Origin: Thioalkalivibrio sp.
GTDB taxonomy: Bacteria > Pseudomonadota > Gammaproteobacteria > Ectothiorhodospirales > Ectothiorhodospiraceae
NCBI GenBank assembly: GCA_007116035.1
Contig: SKJG01000141.1
Span: 1 to 34,352, forward strand
Reading direction: 5' to 3'
Length of the DNA stretch: 34,352 nucleotides
Shown: piece after piece, positions 14,541-22,542 of the stretch
Layout of the letters: every line of letters begins with the position of its first letter
Numbering within the stretch: position 1 is the stretch's first letter
The notes under the pieces: model-generated
Seen by the model: only the letters and a program-made list of their open reading frames with translations
Database searches by the model: none
Told to the model about the DNA's origin: nothing
Position numbers and translations under genes: made by a program

Positions 14541-15518
14541 TCAGTGTGCGCTGTCTTCTGAATAGCGACGGGCTGCTGCGTGCAGGCGCTCCCCGACCAT
14601 CTTCCGCAGGGCCTCGGGCGCGATGACTTCGACATCCGGGCCGTATTTGAGGATGTCCATGACCAGCTCGCGCGGGTCTGAATAGGGGACCTGCAGCTCG
14701 AAGGCGCCGGCCTCCCAGCGGCCGATCTGGTCCGGGTGCCAGGACTCGTCGGCCACCCAGCGGGCCCGTTCGGCCGTGAAGCGCAGCACCGCCCATTCCC
14801 TGGCCGCCCCGGTGAAGATGCCGAAGCTCGCACCCAGGTGATGGGCCAGGGTCCTGTCATCGCAGGCCCGAAAGTCCAGACTCACCGGCTGTGCCTGCCG
14901 AATCCGGTCCAGGGCGAAGGTGCGCAGATCCTGCGCCTTGTCGCAGTAAGCGATCACGTACCAGTTGTCCCGGTAGTGGACGAGCCGATAGGGGTGGATG
15001 GTCCGGTCGCCCGGCGTGTCCCGCTCCCGCCCATGGTAGGTGACCGAGAGCGGTCTTGCATTGAACGTGGCACCCGAGACCTGGCCGAATATGGCGTCGT
15101 TGCCTCGGCGCAGCGCCATCGGTTGCAGGGAGACCCTGCTTGCGACCAGGTCGGCGTGCTGACCGCCCTCGCCGAGCAGCTTGCGGACCTTGGTCTTCAA
15201 TGGACCGATCGATGTCCCGATCAATCCGGGCTGCACCGCGTCGAGCAGCTGTTCCATCGCCAGCAAGGCGTGCAGTTCGGTATCGTTGAACCAGATCCCC
15301 GGCAGTTCGAATTCTGGGGCATGCGGATCGTAGCGGTAGCCGTTGTACTGCCGATCGTAGAGGATCGGTGCCCCCATGTGGTCGCGCAGGTAGCGGATGT
15401 CGCGCTTGAGCGTCGCGGCGGATACCTCCAGCCGTTCGCGCAAGGTGTCGAAGTGGACCGGGTGACGCGCGGCCCGAAGCAGCCCGTGCAGGTGGAACAG
15501 GCGGTCGGCTCGGTTCAT
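14541..15518 (-). CDS. WYL-domain transcriptional regulator (YafY/PafBC-like)
   Basis: 325 residues from ATG 15518 (GAGGGG five bases upstream). The N-terminal winged helix-turn-helix (about 1-60) reads MNRADRLFHLHGLLRAAR, ATLKRDIRYLRDHMGAP and YDRQYNGYRYD, a DeoR/HTH_11-type fold. The WYL domain (about 135-215) contains LSVTYHGRERDTPGDRTIHP, YRLVHYRDNWYVIAYC (the W-Y-I version of the WYL motif) and LRTFALDRIR. A WCX-like C-terminal extension (about 230-315) follows. Such regulators sense DNA breakdown products or nucleotides and often control repair, defence or mobile genes. Targets here are unknown; the HIRAN gene downstream is a candidate. Confidence 0.9.
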   Translation of the reverse strand: MNRADRLFHLHGLLRAARHPVHFDTLRERLEVSAATLKRDIRYLRDHMGAPILYDRQYNGYRYDPHAPEFELPGIWFNDTELHALLAMEQLLDAVQPGLIGTSIGPLKTKVRKLLGEGGQHADLVASRVSLQPMALRRGNDAIFGQVSGATFNARPLSVTYHGRERDTPGDRTIHPYRLVHYRDNWYVIAYCDKAQDLRTFALDRIRQAQPVSLDFRACDDRTLAHHLGASFGIFTGAAREWAVLRFTAERARWVADESWHPDQIGRWEAGAFELQVPYSDPRELVMDILKYGPDVEVIAPEALRKMVGERLHAAARRYSEDSAH

Positions 15519-15554
15519 TGAATCCCCTCGGAGGTGCGCGCAGCCACTCTCCCC

Positions 15555-15700
15555 GTAGGTCGGGTTAGCGCAGCGTAACCCGACACACGAGGCCAGGTCC
15601 GTCCGATGCCCAAAACGCGGCGCCAAGTCCTCCAAAGGTCGGGTCACCACAGCCTAACCCGACACACGAGGCTAGGTCCGCCCGACGATCAAAACGCGGC
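15555..15700. repeat. Tandem 79-base direct repeat carrying TCGGGTTA palindromes and the 3' end of the hydrolase gene
   Basis: Two imperfect copies have a 79-base period: AGGTCGGGT begins at 15557 and 15636, and AAAACGCGG at 15612 and 15691. Shared blocks include TAACCCGACACACGAGG, AGGTCCG and AAAACGCGGC. Copy 1 has a full hairpin TCGGGTTA-N8-TAACCCGA (15560-15583); copy 2 has one mismatch (15639-15662). Copy 2 runs into the last codons and stop of the hydrolase gene (GCGTTTTGA on the minus strand), so the repeated unit includes coding sequence. Confidence 0.8.
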
Positions 15701-16720
15701 CATCTCCGCCTCCAGGTACGCAAGGCTCACATAGCGCCCGATGTTGTCATCGAAACCACGGGTCTCCTCAGCCTTGTCGGTGACTCGCGGGTCGGCCATC
15801 ACACGTGCCCGGGCGCTGGCCATGTCCTCCATGTTCTCGACGGCCTCCATGCAGTTTTCGTAGATTCCGGCGAACAATTCCCGGTTCCACTGCATCAGGT
15901 CATCGGTCGCGCGGCCGTGGCCCGGGACCCAGATCTCGGAGCCTGCCTCGGCCTTCAGGGCGTCGATGTAATCGATGGAACCCTGGAAGGAACCGTCGTC
16001 CATGTTGGCGATCCGGCGTTCCATCGCGACATCCCCGACGTAGGTCAGGCGGTCCCCGACCACCTCCATGGAGATGTCGCTCGGCGTGTGCGCGACGCCG
16101 TAGTGATGCATGCGCAGGGTCACCGCGCCGAAGCGGAACTCGTCGCCGTGATTCGTGGTGCGGTTGGGTGCAACCACGCGCGTACCCATGGTGGCGCCCT
16201 CGGTCCAGCGCTCCATCAGGCTGCGCCAGAGGTCGCCCTGCATGCCTTCGATCTCTGTCTTGGTGTGCGGGTGCGCGTAAATCGGCAGGTCGTCGCCGTA
16301 CTCGTTCACGAAGGCGTGGTTACCCAGCCAGTGATCACCGTGGTAGTGCGATACGAAGATCGCGACCACCGGCTTCTCGGTGACGGTGCGGATCATGCGG
16401 ATCGCCATCTCTCCGATCTGCAGCGAGCCGCCGCTGTCGAGGACGACCACGCCGTCGTCGGTGACCACGAAGGTGATGTTGCACATCATTCCCTGGTTCC
16501 TCGGGGTCGGGAAGACGTCCTCCGAATAGATCATCCATACGTTCTCGGAGAGTTGTAGGGGCTTGATGTCGGGGACGGGCGGTCCTTTCAGGAAGTCGTT
16601 CAGATCTTCCGCGAATGCGGTGATGTGGGGTGCCGTGATGATCACACCCGCGGCGGCGAGCGATCCGGCTCCCATCTGGAGAAAGCGGCGGCGGGACAGG
16701 GTGGGCAGATGCAGCGGCAT
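15689..16720 (-). CDS. Tat-exported metallo-beta-lactamase-fold hydrolase
   Basis: 343 residues from ATG 16720 (GGAG eight bases upstream). Residues 1-38 are a Tat signal: twin arginines in SRRRFLQMGAG, a hydrophobic stretch, then AFA-E. The zinc-hydrolase fold has His125, His127, Asp129 and His130 (SHYHGDHWLG), His211 (AHTPSD), Asp230 (YVGDV) and His268 (PGHG), so both metal sites look intact. It resembles the SoxH-like and quinoprotein-associated periplasmic MBL proteins of sulfur oxidisers, an unproven link. The substrate is unknown. The frame runs open far upstream to 17689, but the Tat signal fixes the start. Its last codons are part of a tandem repeat. Confidence 0.92.
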   Translation of the reverse strand: MPLHLPTLSRRRFLQMGAGSLAAAGVIITAPHITAFAEDLNDFLKGPPVPDIKPLQLSENVWMIYSEDVFPTPRNQGMMCNITFVVTDDGVVVLDSGGSLQIGEMAIRMIRTVTEKPVVAIFVSHYHGDHWLGNHAFVNEYGDDLPIYAHPHTKTEIEGMQGDLWRSLMERWTEGATMGTRVVAPNRTTNHGDEFRFGAVTLRMHHYGVAHTPSDISMEVVGDRLTYVGDVAMERRIANMDDGSFQGSIDYIDALKAEAGSEIWVPGHGRATDDLMQWNRELFAGIYENCMEAVENMEDMASARARVMADPRVTDKAEETRGFDDNIGRYVSLAYLEAEMAAF

Positions 16721-17170
16721 GTTGGATACTCCATGAACGGGTGGGCGGGTAGCCGGATGGAAATCGTCGGGCACGGGACCCGTGCCGGATCCGGGGAATG
16801 GTCTCAGGACGCGCGGAAGACCGGAAGCCTTCCCTTTCGCTGGCGGAAGTTTGCCTTGTCCGTCGGGACGCCGCGAATTCTTCACCGCTTCGGTTGGCCT
16901 GCCCGGGACCGGCTGTCGCAGTGCCGGACGCACTGCATGACGGCCGAGCCCTTTGCCGGGCCGGGCCGCCGGGTCTCTGTTGGTATACTGGGAAAAGAGG
17001 CGCCTCGTGTCGCCCTCGCAGCCGTTCCGGTTTCCTGCCAGCCGTTCCGGACATGACATCACGTCTCTGCTCGGGGCGCCCGGAGCAGGGGCATGCGGCG
17101 GATTACCTGCGAGGGTGCTACCTTGTCGCCGGTTTGCTTTCAGGGACGCCAGGCGATGGCCGGGGGTGAG
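16721..17170. other. Divergent promoter region with palindrome and extended -10
   Basis: There is no gene in these 450 bases between two divergent genes. GGCACGGG-A-CCCGTGCC at 16770-16786 is a perfect 8-base inverted repeat, 50 bases upstream of the hydrolase start and well placed for an operator. TGG-TATACT (16981-16989) is an extended -10 for rightward transcription of the gene at 17171, giving a leader of about 175 bases. That leader contains a ten-base direct repeat GCCGTTCCGG at about 17021 and 17041. Confidence 0.45.
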
Positions 17171-17875
17171 ATGCGTTTTCGTGGAATAGTCTGGATCGTT
17201 CTCGTCGTATTGTTGTTCCTTGCGCTCATCGGCTTCTTCCTGACGCCGGACCGCAGCCAGGTGCAGCGTTTCGAGAACCTGCCCTGGCAGATCGAGGTCA
17301 TCGCCGAGGATCACACCCGCGTGCTGGGCATCGAACTCGGGCAGACGACCTTGATGGAACTCGCCCGGCGCCTCCCGGTGCCGGACATCCGCCTGTTCGT
17401 CGAGCCGGACGGCAGCCGTACCGTCGAGGCCTTCTACGCCAATGCCCGGATACCGCCGTTCGAGGCCAACCTGGTCCTGGTGCCCGCTCTCGACGAGGAC
17501 GGGATGGCGTTCATCTGGGAGGAACGGACGTCGGAACGGCCGATGCCCAGCGGCGCCCGTCGCTACGGGCTCAGCGACGACGCGCTGCGGAAGCTCGGCC
17601 GCACGCCCGCGGTGGAGATGAGCTATATCCCGCGCGCCCGCTGGGACGCGACCCTGTTGCGCGAGCGCTTCGGGGATCCGGCCGGCCACCTGCGCATCGG
17701 CGACGACCAGGAGTACTGGCTATACCCGGACGTGGGCTTGGCCATCATGGTCCCCATCGGTCGTGGGCGGGTCCTGATGCACTACGTGACGATGGAACGC
17801 TGGGAAACGGTGCTGGACCGCCTGGAACAGGCCGGTGAGCGCCTGCTGGAAGCCGCCGGCGGCGGAGCCTCCTGA
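17171..17875 (+). CDS. Membrane-anchored protein of unknown function, upstream of ycgN
   Basis: 234 residues from ATG 17171, preceded directly by GGGGGTGAG; in-frame ATGs at 17156 and further up lack a site. One N-terminal helix (about 4-26, FRGIVWIVLVVLLFLALIG) would anchor it with the remainder in the periplasm. The soluble part has repeated alpha/beta stretches, for example VLGIELGQTTLMELARRL near 50-70 and LLRERFGDPAGHL near 160, both followed by strands. This internal similarity suggests two SmpA/OmlA-like or related half-units; that is a guess. The stop overlaps the ycgN ATG by one base, so the two are coupled. Function not recognised. Confidence 0.8.
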   Translation: MRFRGIVWIVLVVLLFLALIGFFLTPDRSQVQRFENLPWQIEVIAEDHTRVLGIELGQTTLMELARRLPVPDIRLFVEPDGSRTVEAFYANARIPPFEANLVLVPALDEDGMAFIWEERTSERPMPSGARRYGLSDDALRKLGRTPAVEMSYIPRARWDATLLRERFGDPAGHLRIGDDQEYWLYPDVGLAIMVPIGRGRVLMHYVTMERWETVLDRLEQAGERLLEAAGGGAS

Positions 17876-18366
17876 TGCAGCTGCCGTTCTGGAAACGTCC
17901 TTTGGAGACGCTGGACGCACAGGAGTGGGAGGCGCTGTGCGACGGCTGCGGGCGGTGCTGCCTGCACAAGCTCGAAGATGAGGATACGGGAGAAATCGTC
18001 CATACCTGGCTGGCTTGCCGCCTGCTGGACTGCGATACGGGCCGCTGCTCCGACTACGCAAACCGCACCCGGAGGGTGCCCGACTGCCTGCAGGTGAACA
18101 TCGGGACCGTGGCGGAATACGACTGGCTGCCGCCGACCTGTGCCTATCGGCTGCGCTTCCTGGGTGAATCATTGCCGGACTGGCACCCGCTGATCTCGGG
18201 GAATCCGGAAACCGTTCGTGCGGCGAAGGTTTCGGTGGCAGGCCGGGTGGTCCGTGAGGACGAGGCACCCGACCTGCCGCTGATCGACTTCGTCGTCGAC
18301 TGGCCGGGTCAGTGGCCGCGTGCAGCCAGACCTGCGGCCAGACGCGGCCCGGCGAAGCCATCCTGA
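17875..18366 (+). CDS. ycgN: YcgN-family cysteine-cluster protein (UPF0260)
   Basis: 163 residues with the family cysteine pattern: CDGCGRCC (residues 22-29) followed by further Cys in LACRLLDCDTGRC, PDC and PPTCAYR. This is the CxxCxxCC-type zinc/iron-chelating motif. The function is unproven; the cysteine cluster suggests metal or Fe-S binding. ATG 17875 overlaps the stop of the upstream gene (TGATG). The 3' end overlaps the convergent GST gene by 58 bases. The C-terminus is Arg/Ala-rich in the overlap. Confidence 0.92.
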   Translation: MQLPFWKRPLETLDAQEWEALCDGCGRCCLHKLEDEDTGEIVHTWLACRLLDCDTGRCSDYANRTRRVPDCLQVNIGTVAEYDWLPPTCAYRLRFLGESLPDWHPLISGNPETVRAAKVSVAGRVVREDEAPDLPLIDFVVDWPGQWPRAARPAARRGPAKPS

Positions 18367-19001
18367 GCATTCAGGAAGCCGATGAGGCGTGCGCGAAAGT
18401 CCTCGACGGTCGACTCCTTCACCTCCGGCAGATCCGAAACGTGCCGCCACCAGCTTGCGAGGACGGGGTAATCGTCGGGTTGCCAGGGGCTTTCCGGATC
18501 CTGCAGCAGGTCAAGGCGCATCAACACCGGCACCAGTGCCGCGTCGAGCAGGGAGAAATCCGGCCCGGTGAAGCAGGGGGCGGCCTTGCATTGCGCCTCC
18601 AGCTGTTTCAGGCCCTTCGCGGCCTCGTCGCGGGCCACCTTGAAAGCCTCTTCGGTCGATGCGGTCATCCAGCGGTGCAGCGCCATGACCAGGTCGGATA
18701 CGAAGGCGATCCAGGCGCGGTCCAGGGCGCGTCGCAGCGGGTCTGTCGGAAGCATCGGGGGTGGGGTGATTTCGTCCACGTATTCGCTAATGACCGCAGA
18801 TTCGAATACAGCGGTGTCCTGCTCCACCAGCAGCAGTGGCACTTTTCCTGTCGGGGACTTTTCCAGGAACCAGTCCGGCAGTTCCTGGGGGTTGAGAAGG
18901 GTCAGTTCAAACGGAACCTTCTTGTGTTTCAGCAGGATGACGCTACGCTGCACAAAGGGACAGAGAGGAAAGCTGACTAGATGAAGATGGGGCAGGGCCA
19001 T
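18309..19001 (-). CDS. Glutathione S-transferase family protein
   Basis: 230 residues. The N-terminal thioredoxin-like domain (about 1-80) has a cysteine-type active site, FPLCPFVQRS with Cys14, as in omega/beta-like or SspA-type GSTs. It also has SPTGKVPLLL, containing the cis-Pro Val-Pro, and FESAVISEYVDE, the Glu-Ser that binds glutathione. The helical C-terminal domain contains the N-cap Asp region FTGPDFSLLDAALVPVL. Expected to bind glutathione and act in thiol transfer or detoxification. The start ATG 19001 is 56 bases from the divergent hslR. It converges on, and overlaps, ycgN. Confidence 0.94.
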   Translation of the reverse strand: MALPHLHLVSFPLCPFVQRSVILLKHKKVPFELTLLNPQELPDWFLEKSPTGKVPLLLVEQDTAVFESAVISEYVDEITPPPMLPTDPLRRALDRAWIAFVSDLVMALHRWMTASTEEAFKVARDEAAKGLKQLEAQCKAAPCFTGPDFSLLDAALVPVLMRLDLLQDPESPWQPDDYPVLASWWRHVSDLPEVKESTVEDFRARLIGFLNAQDGFAGPRLAAGLAARGH

Positions 19002-19057
19002 GGGATCTCCAGGCGGCTTGAGGAATCGGTTCCCGGCGGACGCAATGGGCGGGGCAT

Positions 19058-19465
19058 GTGACCGCGGCTGACTCCGGTGATGCCGCGTTGCGCTTGGACA
19101 AATGGCTCTGGGCTGCGCGCTTCTTCAAGACCCGGGTTCTCGCCACCGAGGCGGTTGCAGGTGGCAAGGTGCACGTAAATGGCGACCGCTGCAAGCCCGC
19201 CCGCAGGGTGCACCCGGGCGACCGCCTGACCGTGCACCGGGGTGAGGAGGTCTTCGACGTCGAAGTCCTGGGCATCAACGACAAGCGCCGTCCGGCTGTC
19301 GAGGCGCAACGGCTCTACGCGGAGACCGCGGAGAGTGTCGCTCGGCGCGAGGCCGAGGCCGAGCGGCGTCGGCAGCAACGGGGCGAGGGCGGCCGTGCCC
19401 GGCGTCCGGACAAGCGAGAACGCCGGCACATCCGGCGTTTTATTCGGAAGGAGGGGGAGACATGA
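19058..19465 (+). CDS. hslR: Heat-shock protein Hsp15 (S4-domain ribosome-associated RNA-binding protein)
   Basis: 135 residues with an N-terminal S4 domain (about 9-65: LRLDKWLWAARFFKTRVLA, AGGKVHVNGDRCKPARRV, GDRLTV) and a basic C-terminal helix rich in Arg/Glu ending RRHIRRFIRKEG. Hsp15 binds stalled 50S subunits that carry peptidyl-tRNA and helps recycle them after heat shock. GTG at 19058 follows GGGCGGGG. Its stop overlaps the nudix ATG (ATGA), so the two genes are coupled. Confidence 0.94.
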   Translation: MTAADSGDAALRLDKWLWAARFFKTRVLATEAVAGGKVHVNGDRCKPARRVHPGDRLTVHRGEEVFDVEVLGINDKRRPAVEAQRLYAETAESVARREAEAERRRQQRGEGGRARRPDKRERRHIRRFIRKEGET

Positions 19466-19911
19466 ACGCAGAACGTCCGAAGACGCCGCTGTTGGCCGTC
19501 GATCTGATCATTCTCCATGCGGCGAATCCCGGCCGCATCGTCGTGATCGAACGGCTGAATCCACCGCCCGGCTGGGCTCTGCCCGGCGGTTTCGTGGATG
19601 AGGGCGAGACGGTGGAGCAGGCAGCCCTGCGCGAGGCGCGCGAGGAAACCAACCTCGAGATCAGGCTGGAGACCCTGCTCGGGGTTTACTCCGATCCCGA
19701 ACGTGACGAGCGCGGCCATACCGTCAGTGTCGTCTATGTGGCACGGGGTGAGGGGCAGGCGCGGGCGCAGGATGATGCGAAGGCGCTCGCATGGCTGGAC
19801 CCGGAAGACCGGACGCAACCGTTGGCCTTCGATCACCGGCGCATTCTCGACGATTACCTGCGTTACCGCGCCACCGGAGAGACGGCCCCGATCCGCCATG
19901 TCCCCCGTTGA
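19462..19911 (+). CDS. NUDIX hydrolase
   Basis: 149 residues. The Nudix box is at 43-65: Gly43, Glu49, then REAREE (57-62) with Asn64 where Gly is usual. Ahead of it is NPPPGWALPGGFVDEGE, typical of ADP-ribose pyrophosphatase and (d)NTP-cleaning types. The VYSDPERDERGHTVSVVYV stretch after the box is found in NUDIX proteins related to ADP-ribose hydrolases. Substrate is not certain. Coupled to hslR by ATGA. Confidence 0.92.
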   Translation: MNAERPKTPLLAVDLIILHAANPGRIVVIERLNPPPGWALPGGFVDEGETVEQAALREAREETNLEIRLETLLGVYSDPERDERGHTVSVVYVARGEGQARAQDDAKALAWLDPEDRTQPLAFDHRRILDDYLRYRATGETAPIRHVPR

Positions 19912-20004
19912 AGGGTGCGCAGCCTCGGGAGCACGCAGCCTCCTCCGCGCGACGCGGCGTTGTCCGGGACGGCCGGTGCGGTGCGGTGCATCAGGAGGGC
20001 AAAC

Positions 20005-20013
20005 TGCTATGAT
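20005..20013 (+). promoter_or_regulatory. Extended -10 promoter element before pcnB
   Basis: TGC-TATGAT is a near-consensus extended -10. No good -35 is seen at 17 bases, as expected for an extended -10. Transcription from about 20020 would leave a leader of some 24 bases before the GTG of pcnB and starts the pcnB-to-panD gene group. Confidence 0.55.
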
Positions 20014-20043
20014 ACGGGCCTTTCACGCCGACGACGAACCTTG

Positions 20044-21372
20044 GTGAGCCAACCAGTCCCAGCCCCCATAGAGCCGCGGGTGTACACCCGTGATCAGCAC
20101 CCGATCTCGCGGGCCGCGATCAGCGAAAACGCGCTGAAGGTCCTGTACCGCCTGCGCGATGCCGGGTTCCGCAGCTGCCTGGTCGGCGGTGGCGTGCGGG
20201 ATCTGTTGCTGGGACGGGAACCCAAGGATTTCGACGTCGCGACCGATGCCCATCCGGATGACGTGCGCCGGCTGTTTCGCAATTGCCGGCTGATCGGGCG
20301 GCGCTTCCGGCTTGCCCACGTCACCTTCGGGCGCGAAATCATCGAGGTGGCGACCTTCCGCGCCCCCTTCGGCGCTGAGGACGAGGAAGGCAACATCGAA
20401 CTGAGCGACGAGGGGCGCATCCTCCGCGACAACTGTTACGGCACCATCGAGCAGGACGCGTGGCGGCGTGATTTCACCATCAATGCGCTCTACTACGATA
20501 TCTCGAATTACGCGGTCCTCGACTTCACCAACGGCGTGCTGGATCTGCACGAGGGTGTGTTGCGCCTGATCGGGAATGAGCCCGAACAGCGCCTGCGCGA
20601 GGATCCGGTGCGCATGCTGCGAGCGGTGCGCTTCAGCGCCAAGCTCGGATTGCGCATCGCCCCCGAGCTGGATCACGCCATGCATTACCACGCCGGCCTG
20701 ATGACGTCGGTGGCGCCGGCCCGTCTGTTCGACGAGGTGATCAAGCTCTTCCACAGCGGCGCGGCGGTCACCTGCCTGGACGAACTCGAACGCTTCGGGC
20801 TGTTCGAGTCGCTGTTCCCGCAGGCGGCGGCCTGCTTTGCCGATCCGGACCGCGGCCTCGAGCGGCGCGCCTTTCTGGTCGAGGCGCTGAAGAACACCGA
20901 CGCCAGGATTCGCGACGAACTGGGCGTGCACCCGGCGTTTCTCTACGCGGCGGTGCTGTGGGCCCCGGTGCAGTGCGAGGCGCAGGCGCGGCTGGCCGCC
21001 GACGAGGATCCCGTTGCCGCCTGGCAGCAGGCGATGTCCGTGGTGCTGGAGCGACAGGTCCAGCGGGTCTCGATCCCGAAGCGTTACTCGCTGGTGGTGC
21101 GCGAGATCTGGGACCTGCAGCAGCGCCTGCCGCGCAATCAGGGCGGGCGTGCCCTGAAGCTGTTGACCCACCCGCGTTTCCGTGCCGGCTACGACTTCCT
21201 CTGTCTACGTGCGCGGGTGGGTGATGCCGATCCGGATCTCTGCCAGTGGTGGACGGAGTTCCAGCAGACGGACGAGGCCCGGCAACAGGAGATGGCGCGC
21301 GCGCCCAGCGGCGCTCCAGCGACGCGCACACGGCCGCGAAGGCGACGCCGAAAGGCCCCGTCGGCCTCATGA
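20044..21372 (+). CDS. pcnB: Poly(A) polymerase I
   Basis: Adds 3' poly(A) tails that mark RNAs for decay. From GTG 20044 there are 442 residues. The nucleotidyltransferase head has CLVGGGVRDLLLG (about 45-57) and the catalytic pair in KDFDVATDA (Asp62, Asp64), then IGRRFRLAHVTFG, RDNCYGTIEQDAWRRDFTIN and the RNA-binding EDPVRMLRAVRFSAKLG. The highly basic C-terminus (RTRPRRRRRKAP) and the RRFRLAHV context favour PcnB over CCA-adding enzyme. The start is uncertain: TTG at 20041 abuts, and no strong ribosome site is seen. Its stop overlaps folK (ATGA). Confidence 0.95.
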   Translation: MSQPVPAPIEPRVYTRDQHPISRAAISENALKVLYRLRDAGFRSCLVGGGVRDLLLGREPKDFDVATDAHPDDVRRLFRNCRLIGRRFRLAHVTFGREIIEVATFRAPFGAEDEEGNIELSDEGRILRDNCYGTIEQDAWRRDFTINALYYDISNYAVLDFTNGVLDLHEGVLRLIGNEPEQRLREDPVRMLRAVRFSAKLGLRIAPELDHAMHYHAGLMTSVAPARLFDEVIKLFHSGAAVTCLDELERFGLFESLFPQAAACFADPDRGLERRAFLVEALKNTDARIRDELGVHPAFLYAAVLWAPVQCEAQARLAADEDPVAAWQQAMSVVLERQVQRVSIPKRYSLVVREIWDLQQRLPRNQGGRALKLLTHPRFRAGYDFLCLRARVGDADPDLCQWWTEFQQTDEARQQEMARAPSGAPATRTRPRRRRRKAPSAS

Positions 21373-21878
21373 GGCCGGCCGTCCATGCCTATATCGGGAT
21401 CGGTGCCAACCTCGGCGATCCCGTCGCGCAGGTGTTGCATGCCTGCACGCGACTCGCGCGTGATGTGCCACGCACCCGCCTGATCGCGCGCTCGAGCCTC
21501 TACCGCAATCCGCCGATGGGCCCGCAGGATCAGCCCGATTACGTGAATGCGGTGGCCCGGCTCGATACGCAGCTGACGCCCCGCGCCCTGCTGGACGAAC
21601 TCCAGGCCATCGAGGTGGCCTGCGGACGCCAACGCGACGGCTCCCGATGGGGGCCGCGCCTGCTGGACCTCGATATCCTGCTGTTCGGAGACCTGGTGAT
21701 CGATCAGCCGGGCCTTCGGGTGCCGCATCCCGGCATCGCGGAGCGGGATTTCGTCCTTTTCCCACTACAGGAACTGGATCCTGCCCTCGTCATCCCGGGT
21801 CTTGGCAGCGTCGCGGCGCTGTGCCGGCGCATGGCCAGCACGGGTCTTGTTGCCATCGCCGAGGAGGCGCGCGCGTGA
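21369..21878 (+). CDS. folK: 2-amino-4-hydroxy-6-hydroxymethyldihydropteridine pyrophosphokinase (HPPK)
   Basis: Transfers pyrophosphate from ATP to the pterin in folate synthesis. The 169 residues contain the opening AYIGIGANLGDP, SSLYRNPPMGPQDQPDYVNAV, and the HPPK signature RWGPRLLDLDILLFG with the Mg2+-binding Asp pair. It ends with HPGIAERDFVLFPLQELDP. ATG 21369 overlaps the pcnB stop by four bases, and the next gene starts inside its stop, so three genes are translationally coupled. Confidence 0.96.
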   Translation: MRPAVHAYIGIGANLGDPVAQVLHACTRLARDVPRTRLIARSSLYRNPPMGPQDQPDYVNAVARLDTQLTPRALLDELQAIEVACGRQRDGSRWGPRLLDLDILLFGDLVIDQPGLRVPHPGIAERDFVLFPLQELDPALVIPGLGSVAALCRRMASTGLVAIAEEARA

Positions 21879-22525
21879 GCCTGGCCGATTTCCGTTTCAT
21901 TGCCGTCGAGGGTCCGATCGGTGTCGGCAAGTCCAGCCTTGCGCAGATGCTGGCGCGGCATCTCGACGCCGAGGGGCTGTTCGAGACACCTGACGAGAAT
22001 CCGTTCCTGGAGCGGTTCTACCAGGACCGCTCCAAGCACGCGCTGGCCACGCAGCTGCACTTCCTGGTGCAGCGGATTCGCCAGCTGACCCCGCTTGCGC
22101 AGCTGCAGCTGTTCGAGCGCCTGCATGTTGCGGACTACCTGGTGGACAAGGATCCCCTGTTCGCCGAGCTGAACCTGGCGCCGGACGAAATGGACATCTA
22201 CCGGGAGATGTTCCGGCAGCTGCGGCCGCAGCTGCCGCGTCCGGACCTGGTCGTCTATCTGCAGGCGCCCGTCGAGGTGTTGCTGGAACGCATCCGCCGG
22301 CGCGGGCGCAGCTACGAACGCCGAATCGACGCCGCCTACCTGGAGCGTCTGAACGCGGCCTACACGGAATTCTTCCATCACTTCGATGCGGCCTCCCTGG
22401 TAATCGTGAACGCCACCGAGATCGACTGGGTCAAAAACGAGGCGGATTTCCTGCAACTGGTCCAGTTCCTGGACCAGATTCACGGCGGCAGGCACTATTT
22501 CAATCCGCTTCCAGTGCACCTCTGA
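21875..22525 (+). CDS. Deoxynucleoside kinase-like P-loop protein
   Basis: 216 residues from GTG 21875, overlapping the folK stop (GTGA). A Walker A motif GPIGVGKS lies at 13-20. FLVQRIRQL, FERLHVADYLVDKDPLFAE, DLVVYLQAPVEVLLERIRRRGRSYER (the lid) and YLERLNAAYTEFFHHF follow in the order of the dNK/deoxyguanosine-kinase family. Where many kinases have D/ERS or DRx after the second block, this has ADYLVDKD. Homologues between folK and panB are common in gammaproteobacteria. The role is probably deoxynucleoside salvage, but the pan context leaves a pantothenate-related substrate open. Confidence 0.9.
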   Translation: MSLADFRFIAVEGPIGVGKSSLAQMLARHLDAEGLFETPDENPFLERFYQDRSKHALATQLHFLVQRIRQLTPLAQLQLFERLHVADYLVDKDPLFAELNLAPDEMDIYREMFRQLRPQLPRPDLVVYLQAPVEVLLERIRRRGRSYERRIDAAYLERLNAAYTEFFHHFDAASLVIVNATEIDWVKNEADFLQLVQFLDQIHGGRHYFNPLPVHL

Positions 22526-22542
22526 CCGGTTACGGAGGCACC

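Noticed and set aside
16721-17689. An N-terminal extension of the Tat hydrolase of more than 300 codons
   Set aside because: The twin-arginine signal at 16720 must be N-terminal, and the extension overlaps the opposite-strand gene at 17171.
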